Assembly: GCA_035222895.1 (NCBI GenBank)
Contig: JAVYIG010000411.1
Location: forward strand, 499,001-563,000
DNA: 64,000 bases
Direction: 5' to 3'
Source: Strongylocentrotus droebachiensis
Taxonomy: Eukaryota > Echinodermata > Echinoidea > Camarodonta > Strongylocentrotidae
Shown here: piece after piece, positions 38,601 through 50,600 of the stretch
How the letters are laid out: every line of letters begins with the position of its first letter
Position numbering within the stretch: position 1 is the stretch's first letter
The notes under the pieces: generated by a model
The model's input: the letters and a program-made list of their open reading frames with translations, nothing else
What the model was told of the DNA's origin: nothing
Databases searched by the model: none
Program-made: the position numbers and the translations under genes

Positions 38601-41600
38601 TCAAGATAAACAACATAGATGATAAGAGAGAATACCGATATCAAGCCAGATATACATATGTATATTATATCCAAAAATGTAAAGCTATCATGAATTCTTT
38701 CTTCATCAGAGAACAGGTAAAATATTATGTCAAGTCATACATGCATGCTGCCCTCTGGAGGGAGATTTGTTACATGTTCATCAAGTAAAGGGTATAGATA
38801 CAAGTGATATAATACCTGTATATCTCTAACATGCTGGTATATGAAAGACCATATGATTCCCTATTGAACCTATCATTATATTACAAAGGAAGTCTTTCAT
38901 TACAAAATTTTACTGCCTGGATAAACTACTACTTAATAATGTCAAACCACATAGAGAGAAAGCGAGCTTTTATAGGAAATGAGCGTAAAGTACATGGTTC
39001 ACAATAATTTCAGGGGAAAAACTCAAACGAGTGTACCGGTTATTGTCTAGAAGGAGAAAGTACTATTATGAATGACATATCTAATTTGGGCTATAATGCT
39101 TCAATTGTATTTTTGTTATAACTTTATTTTAATTTCCAGGAAAATAACATTAAATGAAATACATTTGAAATGGTAGCTGTTGATAATAATGAAAGATAAC
39201 TTACAAGCCGCTTGAATGTTCCATGCAGTTGAATATACAGTTTAAGAATGATTTATGCAGTGAAAACTTCACTATCGGACATTTCTCTCATTCTGGCTTT
39301 AATCATTAACCTATTTATACAAACACATGTTAATTCAATAGGAGCTTTAATGAGCAGAATTACTTTAGTAAGTCAATTTGACTTGTTTTACACAGTATTC
39401 AGGTCGTTTCATTTATGAAGATAGGACAGAAGAGAGGTACACTGCAAAAAAAATATGCAATAGTGTCTGTTAAGAGCCAGAAGGGTATTAACTTTGTATA
39501 AAAGTATATCAGGGCCAGTTGCACAAAACAATGGTAACTTTGCCATCAATGGTAACTACCATGGAAACCTTGATTTTGATTGGATGTTGAGCCCTGTTAC
39601 CATGGTAGTTGCCATTGATGGCAAATTTACTATCAATTGTAAGTTTTATGCAACAGGGCCCAGTTTGTACCCTCCTAACTCAGAGCAGAAATTGTTAAGT
39701 TTTGAACAAAACCTTCATATGATAAGCAACTATTATCTCTTGCCTTTATTAGCAATACCATTATAATGATGCAAAGTAATATATACTTACAGTTCTGCCA
39801 CCTTAGACGTCTTGTACTGCCTCTTTTCTAATCTTGCTTTCAGCATCTCCACCTATGGGAAGCAATGGGTCATAATTTGTATTAGTACAAAATTGAATGA
39901 GCCAAATTCTTAAAAATATAGGAATGGTTTTCATTTTAATGTCTTCATAGTAATACTGGATATTAGAATTGAATCATTACCGTGTTTATTGATATAATTT
40001 TTTTTGGGTATAAGATGTTTATTTCATGTTATGTAAATTGCTTAAAAATGATAATTATTATTATTTCTATTCATCTTCTTCTTATTATTATTATTAATAA
40101 AGGTGTTATGAAAGTTAAATTCACCAGCAAACTTTTTAACTCCTTCTATCCTTGGGACAATTTTGATAAGAAATATAGGTTGAAAAAGCTTCTATTTTCC
40201 ATTTACTTATAACACTTACAAAGAGGTTTGTTTTGATTTAATTTTTCAGAGAATAAAATCCTAATACATATAATTAAGCCTAATATTGTTAACAATATTT
40301 GATTTGTTTTTTAATAAAAGTAGACAAATATGCAATAATAGTATCGTTGGCGTTATTTTGAACCTACAAATCTGTCGTATATATCACTGAACAGATTGCT
40401 CGGTTAAAAATAGTGCCAACGATATGCATAATGGACACAAATCAAAAGCAGAAATCAAATATTTTTGATGAATTAAAAGTCTTGATCTCTATGCTGAAAA
40501 GAAAGAAATAATGTCTATGTCTAAATCACTGCAAGAATTTGGTGAAAGTAATCAATTGAATGCATTGAATGGTCAGAGAAAACTAATGCTATGATCATCT
40601 ACAAAGCCATTTCATTAGTATATATGCTTTCTACATGGAAGCTTGTATCATATGACAGCACAGACAAAATTTGATGAAAATGGGGAGGAATGGTTTTGTT
40701 AAAACTTATGTGTTTGGGAGGGGTAAGGTCCATTGAATGGAGCAGACATTGAAACTCCCTAAAAAATATTGATTCAGGTTACTCTCAAAGGTTGATGCAT
40801 TTGGATGAAGCAATGTATTTAAGATGTTGATTATGTAGTACACTGTGAGGGTTATGAAATGATCAAAACAATAAGAACTTGATTCAGTCTTGCTAATAGT
40901 GATAGCTACTGCACACAGAAACATGTACCTAGGACTACAAATAATGTTGCAGGAAATATGGTCTAAGCTTTTCTTTTTTTTTCTCGAAAATGAGGTAGTT
41001 GTAGAGAAATCCTTTGCAGGGGACATTGTTCTTCTGAGCTGACATAAAAAAGCATGATAAAATTCACAATTATTTGTCACATTTCCAAGAACTCAAACTT
41101 CTCTTCATGTTAAATGTAAAAGTCAGGAAAATGATAATACTGTTATGTTATTAAGTGAAATGAAAAGCATATAATACTGTGAGTATGTTAAGGGGAAAAC
41201 TGCAAATGGCACAAATACTGAATGAATATATCATTATTACTATACTACTATTTAGCATATGTATATTAAATCTTTGAATAGTGACTTCAAATCAAGAAAT
41301 ATTGGTCGTTGACTTCTTGAGCTGAAAAAAACAAAAAGATTTGTAATTTACATAAGCATACATAACGATTCCTACTTATGTATTGTTTTCAGAATTAGTA
41401 GCAGATTTTAAAGCAAAAGAAGCGATAAGTAGTACCATTCAATTAAAACTAATTAAATTTGTATTCTATCAGGTATTTGAAACTACAATTCACTACACTA
41501 CACAACACAGCAATATCACTGCAAATTGACAATTATTGTTACCTCGTGCTTTCCGTAATTCATAAAAATTGAATGTAATTTGTGAGTGATACATGCAAAC

Positions 41601-44600
41601 AGTCATAAACATTTTCCGAAAATATCCAATCATCTGATACATAGCAAAGTAATATATGCAGATATTATGATAGACTCTTAAATATGGTAGATAAACTAAA
41701 TAAACATAACTGATAATTTCTGTATTGCAATTTCTGTATTGCAATTGCACATGAATTGATTTTTCTTAAATGTTTGTGACTGTGTTTGAAATAACATGAA
41801 ATTTGTTGAAACGACTGTGGAATCCCAATGAATGAGGATGATATTAAGCCTTCACCCAGTGTAGTGGTACCATGCACTGCCCTGAGCTAGGTGCAGCATG
41901 CATGCCACTGATGATGGCTCAGTTATACATACCTTACGAGTGAGGAAGAGAATTGGTGAACAACATGCAAAGTGCAGATGATGATGATGAGAAGACTCCT
42001 GTTGGAGACCAATGGCAGGATGGAATAGATGATGAAAGGGATGGACAGAACAAGAGAGAGGGGAAAATGATGGAGAGAGACAGAGACAGTGGTAGACATT
42101 CAGAGAGAAAGCGAGGGAGAGTCAATGAGATTGGGGATGACGAATATGAGAGAGTTAAAACAAATGAATGGCGGGAGAGAGAAAGAGACAGAGAGAGATA
42201 CAGTCACAGAGAGGATGACAGAAGGATATGGGGGATTAACAGAGTGAGATAGGTAAAACAAATGAGTTATGGAGAGAAAGAGAGAGAGATCGAGAACCAG
42301 AGACAGTCAGAGAGAGAGAGGGGAAGGGAGGGGGGAGGGAGAGAGATAGAGAGATAAAGAGAGAGAGACAGAGAGAAAGAGAGAGAGAGAGAGACAGAGA
42401 GAGAATCAAAGAATTAGAGAGGAAAACGAATTATAATGGAGGGTAATGGGTTAGAATGATAGATGAGGTGCAGATAACAAAAAAGGAGAAGAATAAGGAG
42501 GAGAGAGGAGAGAGGAGAAGGGAAATTCAAGAAAGGAGAGAGGAACAGAAATAGAGAGAAGGTGTAAAAATGTGTTACAATATGGAAGGGTGATTTACAC
42601 AACATATAACACAGAACCATAAAGAAACATGTCCATAAACAGAGAGACATAGATGAAAACATGGATCATTTCCAGAAATTGAAGGATATTCGAACAAAAA
42701 GATGTGAATAATTCATGAAGTATTTCCAAGAAACCGAAGTGAGAGAAACAGGAACAGATTATGGATGAAGGTTGTATCACAAAGAGAAAGAGTGAGGTAG
42801 ACAAAGAAGGTTAAAGATACGATGAAGAACAGAGAAGGATAAGAGTAGCGACAAAGGACAAGGATTACCCAATGGTGAACAAAGCAGAATAGAGAAAAGG
42901 GAAGAAAAGGTGAAATAGAGAGAAAAAACAGAGATCAATGCACAGGAAATAAAGTAACCATTCATTCAAACCACATAGTTTATGAAGAATTATATGTTTA
43001 TTCCATGATTATCATATGAAGAGGTAAACCTTTTAAAATATAGTCATAAGATTATCATGAATAATGTGGTAAAAATTGTGAGAACATAACTTGACAAAAG
43101 ATGCATGAATTAAAACAATTTAAGATCATTGATTCTGTCCCATCCCAATTTTAATTGATTTTCAATTTTTTTTTTCTCCAAACATCCCATTGATATGAAA
43201 ATTAAGGATGTAGTTTCTCTGATTTCATGAAAGAAGCATTTGATTTGCATTTTAAACCCAGTCATACACAAATGAAATGACTAGAGAGAACCTCAAAGTC
43301 TCTAGAACAATTTAAACAGTTTTAGAATTTAATCCTATAGTATGGAATCACTTCATGGAAAAATCAGAGGGGTGAAATTTCAAAATTATCTGTCAATAAT
43401 GATATTCCAACTTTTATTATATGTGATATATCGAACAAAAACAAATGTTGCAACCATCACCAATATCACAATGAACACTGCCCAAGCATGCTTATCAAGC
43501 ATATCCAGCTTGTCAATTGCTTTTTTCCCTCACATGTAATCCATATCTTTTGAGGTATGGCTATCAAGCACAAGTGCATTTATCATTTTATTTGCTGGGC
43601 ATTTAAAAAAAATAGCAATTTTAAAAACATATAGTAGCGCAGTTGCATATTTTAAAGCTGTAGCCATACATAATCTGGATGCAAAGATTAGATTTTCTTC
43701 TCTTTTAATATTCACCACCTTAAGTATTGAAAGTCATGTCAAGATTGATAATGCATCATGTAGAATAGAATCTTAATAAAATCCTTCAATCACTAGTCAT
43801 GCGTAAGTAACCATAGTAACCAAGCATATCAAGCTTTAATGGATTTCATTACTCCTCTGAGCCATGGACAAAGTCACATGAAATCACAAAGATGAAGATA
43901 TTTATCATAATCTAAAACCTCTAATAACCTGAAACCTTTCAGAAGGGTTTTCTTTTAAACAAAGCACAACGTGTGATGCCAATTTGAGCTCTATATCATC
44001 ACTTCCTGTTCTGTGGTATTTCATATTAATTTTCTACCATAGTTATGGTGGAAAATATGGTAAAAAGTAAGAATAACTTTACTGCAAACGTACCATTGTA
44101 AATAAGTGTAAAGATCCCTGTGTGCAAACAACAGACATCATCTTCAAAGCAGATTATTGGAATGTATGAAAAATTTGATCGATGTACAATTGAAATTTAT
44201 TTGCAATCATTGTTATGTTATAAATGGATGAGTCAATACAGAATAGTGAGAGGTTCAATAATATGATAATGGAAGAAAGAAGTTCCTGATGACAAGATTG
44301 CAACCAATGATTGATCATGATTAATCTTGTCCTTATTTTGATATTTTTTTAGTTCATGAATTAGTAGTGATGTGTACTTCTGTTGTTTTATTTTTGGAAA
44401 GCGCATTATTATTTTCTCTGAAGATGAAATGCGCTATAGAAGCCTAGGTTATTATTATTCTTAACCAAATAAAGAAAATGAAGAGTTGTAACAGAAATTT
44501 AAATTGGTTATAAAAATGAGTAAAGAAAAAATGTATCTGTTTCGAAGAATGATAGTGAAAATAGAAAATGTAGAATATTTTACCTGTCTCTTGCTTTCTT

Positions 44601-47600
44601 CTGAAGCTGATTGTATGTCAGAATCTGATGGACATCTATCACCATCCTCAGGTGAGTTGATCTGAAAATTAGATTTCAATAAACAGACAAAAAAAGATGG
44701 ATGAACAAATCATTAACCTAGGTTTGGTTCAGCTTTTAATTCAAATAGCTGAGAAAACAAACGCAGCCTACAGCCATTTATTGACAAGGTAGTCAACAAG
44801 GATTTAAGTAGAGTATTTTTAGGGCTGTCACAATTTGTTTATGCTAATAATTCAAGGGTTCTCTATACCATTATTGAATGCACAAACATACATGTATCAT
44901 ATTTATGACAACACCATTATAAAACTAAATACAACAACATGTTATTGATATATGAATGCATTATCATTTTCATCATGTGAGAAGTGACCACTGAACATAT
45001 TACAAATCAGAAAATAACGCAAGCATTCTTGAGATTTATGTAAATATGTATATTACTGATAACAGGCCATGATCTATAAAAAAGAGATGAAATATTACGG
45101 ACATACCTATAGTATGCATAGCAGACATGGTAATATCAATAGCAGCAGCAGTGGCAGTAGCACATGTAGTGGTAGTAGAAGTGGTAGTAGTAGTAGTAGT
45201 AGTAGTAATAGTAGTGGTAGTAGTAGTAGTAGTAGTAGTAGTAGTAATAGTAGTAGTAGTAGTTGTAGTAGTAACAATAGTAGAAGAAGTAGTAGTAGTA
45301 GTAGTAGTAGCAGCAGTAGTAGTAGTTGTAGTAGTAGTAGTAGTAGAAGTAGTGGAAACAGTAGTAGTAGTGGTAACAGTAGTAGTAGTAGTAGAAGCAG
45401 TAGAAGTAGCAGTAGCAGCAGCAGCATCAGCGTACTAGTAATAATAATGATAATGGCTTCTTATATAAAGTGCTTATTATCATCACACTGTGACACCCAT
45501 GTCACCCTTACACTAAATTACTATCTTACTAACTAGCATATCAGCTAGTCCTGTGCCCATATATGCACACCGGGGTCAAACGTGGGAAATGTATATCAAT
45601 GTCTTGTGATTCAAAGTCAAATCAATGACCCATGGCAGTCATAGTTTTAGTTATTTTGCTTAATGAAATATATTGCTGTTTCATAGTGCATGTATCACTG
45701 CAGAGGTACCCTTAAAAAAGTCAGATATAATTGAATCATTGTTATAATGCCTTAGTGGTATTATGTAGGGCTTTGTAGCCATATGAAATGTATGAATCTA
45801 TTTTACTACATTATATAAATCAGAATATGTTCACAATTAATCAGAGGTATCTCACATAATCATAAGCTCAACATTCTATTCAGATTAATCTCCTCCATGA
45901 ACTTAAATATTAGACCTCCGAAACTCAAGACAAAGGTCATTTGTTAGCCCAAAAGGGATTGAACAATGTGTTGAAAGATGTGAGTTAATGTAAATTTAGC
46001 TATCAAGAGAATAGTCAGAATATTATTTCAAAATATTTAAGGAAACTTAGTACATTATAAATTTCCATGGTTACAAGTCGTATTTGTGTGGTTTTTCCTA
46101 CAGAAGGTGTATTAACTGCTTCATGGGACCATTTGACCATATATTAATCTATGTTTATTTGTTATCTACCTACTCTTGCCTTATAATTGATTATAACATT
46201 AACTTATCTTTAAGGAGAAGGAGGAGGAAAAGAAGGAAGAGAAGGAGGAGGAGGAGGGTCAAAATAATGTCTTGATGGAATACATAATACACAGTCAGTG
46301 CCTGTTTTGTACTCTATTCAAATTCAGAATTCACAGTTTCATGTGCCCTTAAAGGCCCGGTCACACAGAGGGGACGCATGGGGAACGCACGGCCAGCGCA
46401 TTGGAAAATTCCTATTTTGGCCAGTGCGTTGTCGTGCGCCCAACTTTTGTCGAAGATACAGCTAGCTGACACCAAATGCATAGCGTGTTGCTAGCGCGCT
46501 GGACGCATACAGGGCGCACACAGGGCGCACACAGAGCGCACATGATAACAACTTCCACGAATGCACAGCGTGTTGCTAGCGCGCTGGACGAATGGTCCAC
46601 GCATGCACCGCGTTCTACGACGCACGGCCAGCGCATTGGAAATCGGAAAAGGCCGTGTGCCTAACTTTTGTCATAATTTTGGAAAAGCTACCAAGCTGAC
46701 ACAAAATGCACAGCGTGTAGCTAGCGCGCTGTGCGTATACAGGGCGTGTGCTCTGCGCATGTCAGGCGCTGGTCTAGCGCGCTCCACGCATGTCTGGCGC
46801 TGGTCTAGCGTGCTCCGATGCATGTCTGGCGTGCCTTTGGCGTGTATATTCATGCGTCGAGCTCGGCGCACGTTTTTGAGCATGCTCAAAAAATCTCGAC
46901 GCACACAGCGAATGACGACGCATGCATAGCGCTGGTCCAGCGTTGGTCCAGCGCGCTCGACGAACGAGTAACGAATGATGACGCACGCCTAGCGAACGAC
47001 AACGCACTGGCCCAAATTGCACATTTCCAATGCGCTGGCCGTGCGTTCCCCATGCGTCCTCCCTGTGTGACCGGGCCTTAACACATCACATTTTGGTAAC
47101 ATTTTCTTGTCAGTTCAATTCTCATATGGTTTAATATTTATTCAAAGCAGCAAACAAATCTTTAAATAATATACATAGTAGAATAAATGAATACTCTAGA
47201 GCAAAATGAAAAAGTAAGTATAACCAGATTTCCAAGGAGAAGGGGGGAAAACATCTCCTTACCAATGAAGCCATCTTTTAAAGTCTATATATTACCTTAT
47301 CAAGTTACATCACACATCATTTAATCATACCTTCTGTTTTCTTCAAATGATTATTTTTTCTTCTAAAGTAGGCAATAGAGAGCATGTTTAAGTTTCACAA
47401 TGAATGACCATTTCTTCTCAGCAGACAAAAGTTTCAAAACAGGTAAACAAATGAACGGGGCATTTTCTTTCTTTGCACTCACCTTTTTCTTCTTGAATGT
47501 TCTGTTGATTCTGCTGAGCTTCTTGATGTCCATTTCAGTAGTGTTGACGCAGCCTGGAACAGGCCGATGGACGTCCCAGAACGCTCTTTCTTGACTATCC

Positions 47601-50600
47601 AACACTTTCCTCTCCATCTTATCTCTCTTCTTATCCACCCTGGAAAGGAGTTTCACAACACGGTCATGTGATAAGTCATGTGATAAGTGTACAAACAAAA
47701 ATTAGAAATATAAATATGAATCTAATGTTTAACACCAGGCTTTCTTGGAATTCATTTTCTGGAAAGAACAGCATCCACAATAACAGTGAGTCATACTTTT
47801 TTTGAAACTGTGTGAATTGTCTCATTGTAATACAAATTACCTCACTGGCCACACTATCTTGTTCACATACTGCTTTCTATCTAAGACCATACCTTTTCAC
47901 AAATGTTCACACAGGGTGAATACAGTCTCATCGTGTTCCAACTAATCTTTCTGATCACACTGAGATGTAGAAGCATTGTTCTCTTTGCCACAGTGTGGTC
48001 GTAGTGTGCCACACACTGTGATCACAGTCTTGTGTTTCAACATTGTACTTATGGTCACACTGAAAATATGCAATAATCTCCCTTTGCCCAGAGTGTGTCA
48101 CTCCATCTTAACAAAATATTGGTGTGTCAAAAACATAATTCAACTCTATTGTCACACTGTGATGTGTATACCCTGCTTCTTTTTACTGGTCACATGCCAC
48201 AGTGTGCAACAAATTGTCACCGTGTAAAAAACGACTCATGGTGGTAATAAAATCATGTCTATGGTCACACTTTGTTGCATACACAATGTGTCAACAATTT
48301 TTATGCCATGTGAACTCAGATTCATTTGTTAAAAGAAAACTTTCTGTGGTTACACAATGACTTATAAATTCAGGTTGACTTTAGAGTGATACATGTCACA
48401 GTGTTAAACATTTTGTGGTAGCATGAATTCAGTCTCATTGTGTTCCAAATCATATGTTTGGTCACATTATTTTGTGTACACACTCTCATGTTTTCAACAA
48501 CAACAAATCCTCTCACTGGTTACCCTGTGTTATATGTTCTACAACTAAAGTGTGTCACAATTTTTCACACAAAATGAATATAGAATTGTTGTGTTCCAAA
48601 CAGTCACACTGCGATATTTAAACTCTGTTCTCTTTCTATGACCATATTTTGTCTTGTCACAAAAGTAAGAGATGTGTCCTTTTGGTGATGCTGATTGTTC
48701 CCAATAGGTATTGGTCACTGTAGTTATATTAGGATGTAGCAGTGTTGTCTTAGAAAATAAACATTTTTTTTCCTGAATGATATTCACATCTTCTTTAGAT
48801 CTCATAAATTACGTAAATTAAATAATTATAATATTATTCAATTCATTATAATAATAATTATATTGATACACATAATGTAATGATAATAAAAGAAACTTTA
48901 TCAATAAGAATAATAATAATAATGATAATCACTATGTAATAATAATCAAAGAAATGTTATTAATAATGATAATAATAATAATAATGATACACACTATGTA
49001 ATAATAATCAAAGAAATGTTATTAATAATGATAATAATAATAATAATAATAATAGCAATATTAATGATGTGCCATACTTGTAATAATTGCTTTATCTGTC
49101 TTGCATACACTTTTACTTTCACTAATATTCCTAGTCACTGTTGAGATTAACCTACTATTCTAAATCTACATTTTTTGTATACTCATCTTTATATAGTGCC
49201 AATGTCTAAATTAGAATACATAATTTTAAAATTTTAATCCTCAAGTTTGTATGCAATTGCTCTAAATAAAGTCATTTCCATTTCTCCATATCAATCGTTC
49301 TTATTAATTTTCTTTTTCATTCTATATCTACTTAGTCTAGTCTGTCCTTTACATTTCCTTGATTGTTTTCCTTTTCCTTTTCATGTTGATGTTATTATTT
49401 ATTGCTACTTCTATTTATATTTTATCGTCTTTTTTTAAATCAAATTTTACTTTCATGGGTTTTTCCCCTCTTAAATCGTAAATTCAGTTTGTTTCAGCCT
49501 CATGGCTGATATTTTGGATGTTTTTGATAAGAAACCATATCAAATTAAATCAAATCAAATCACTGAACAATATAGTGGTATTGTTTCTAAATTACTGACA
49601 TGAAATATAAATAAATGAACATGAACATTTTTTCAAAACTTTCATCAATATCTACATGATTCCTGAAAATAGACAAAATGAATTTAACATTTTTTTTGTA
49701 TTGGTTGCCCTGCAAGGCATCCAATGATTCCTGTATCTCAAATGTAATGTTACTCGTGATGGAAATATGGTACCTTGCAGAATAATGAATATATTTGTGG
49801 GACTTATTATAACCCTTACCCTATGCTTGTATGATATCACTCTATGCAACTACCATACCAAGAAGTTACTTCTTGATCATACTAATGAGGTCATTTTGTA
49901 ACATATTTATTACAACCACAACATATTACTACTGCTTGGTCTGGAAGGACAAATGTTTTTGTCTTCCTTTTGGAATTGGTTGTACAGTTGACAATTTAGT
50001 TGCCCAGGCACCTGGGTACATGTTTCAAAGATTTGGATGAATAGATTGCATGGTTTTATACTTATAATAGTCTGTATGCAATTGTAGAAAATATTAACAG
50101 TAAACAAAATAATAATAGACATACATCGTGGTGTAAGATCACAAAGTGAAATACAATTTACCAATACCTGTATACTGCAGGATGCAGCGATGAACTCATG
50201 ATATTTTCTTTAAAAAAAATTATTTTGGAGAACTTGCAACTTATCTCAAAGATTACATTTTCAGCATCTTCATTATCTCTTACTATTATGGGGGTATACT
50301 TCATCTATATCACACCATGAAAGCATTACAAAAGAAATGTCATGAAATTCATGGGAAAATCTTATGGCATTTGAGTCAAATGATGATGCTATAGTTGTTT
50401 CTATTCTTGTATTTGAGCTCATTTTTCCTTTTCATTCCTGCATACATTATCTTCTTTCATATTAAACAAATTAAAAAGAAAATGAAGTGTCTGTAAAGGA
50501 AAAAAGCTTGCATGAGTCAAGTCTGTGTCTGACTTTACGTGGATGTTTTTATATCATTACTACATCGTTTTCAAGAGAAAAACAGTTTCAAGCTGACAGT

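Larger units (their letters stand above)
33587..39790 (-). other. RGS7: RGS7 intron within GGL domain
   Basis: 6.2 kb. Contents: dispersed repeat copy 2, a CT-rich tract (34990-35140), (AT)n at 35521-35537, a GGGA-rich tract (36525-36565), a CpG-containing stretch near 35800-36100 with an imperfect hairpin at 35927-35965, and the nested MITE near 39.5 kb. No exon is recognised. Confidence 0.65.
39853..44583 (-). other. RGS7: RGS7 intron before GGL domain
   Basis: 4.7 kb. Contains a purine-rich GAGA tract (41.94-42.96 kb) and a SINE-type tail at 44400-44460; otherwise plain AT-rich DNA. A 15-bp tandem (TTTCTGTATTGCAAT twice) lies near 41727. No exon is recognised. Confidence 0.65.
44662..47482 (-). 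other. RGS7: RGS7 intron flanking the linker exon
   Basis: 2.8 kb. Holds the AGT array, a GGA-rich tract (46213-46260) and the CpG-rich inverted-repeat element at 46353-47078. Confidence 0.7.

Noticed and set aside
39494..39766. 90-codon + strand frame
   Set aside because: It covers the inverted repeats of a MITE and its flanks; the palindromic translation (NGNYHG, VVAIDG) reflects the element, not a protein.
41953..42252. 99-codon + strand frame rich in Arg, Glu and Asp, resembling an RS/RE protein
   Set aside because: It begins just before and runs into a GAGA purine tract that accounts for most of its composition. No acceptor/donor pair or homologous domain is evident, and it lies antisense inside an RGS7 intron.
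45069..45536. Long frames of poly-Ser, poly-Val and poly-Leu on both strands
   Set aside because: All frames across an AGT trinucleotide array are open for hundreds of bases; there is no start context, splice site or non-repetitive domain.
46412..47081. Several Arg/His/Ala-rich frames on both strands
   Set aside because: They lie within the CpG-rich inverted-repeat element and its internal tandem units; no transposase motif is visible in any frame.
48886..49058. CRISPR-like regular spacing in the AAT region
   Set aside because: The 62-bp repetition is a tandem duplication of low-complexity AAT sequence in a eukaryotic intron, without distinct spacers.
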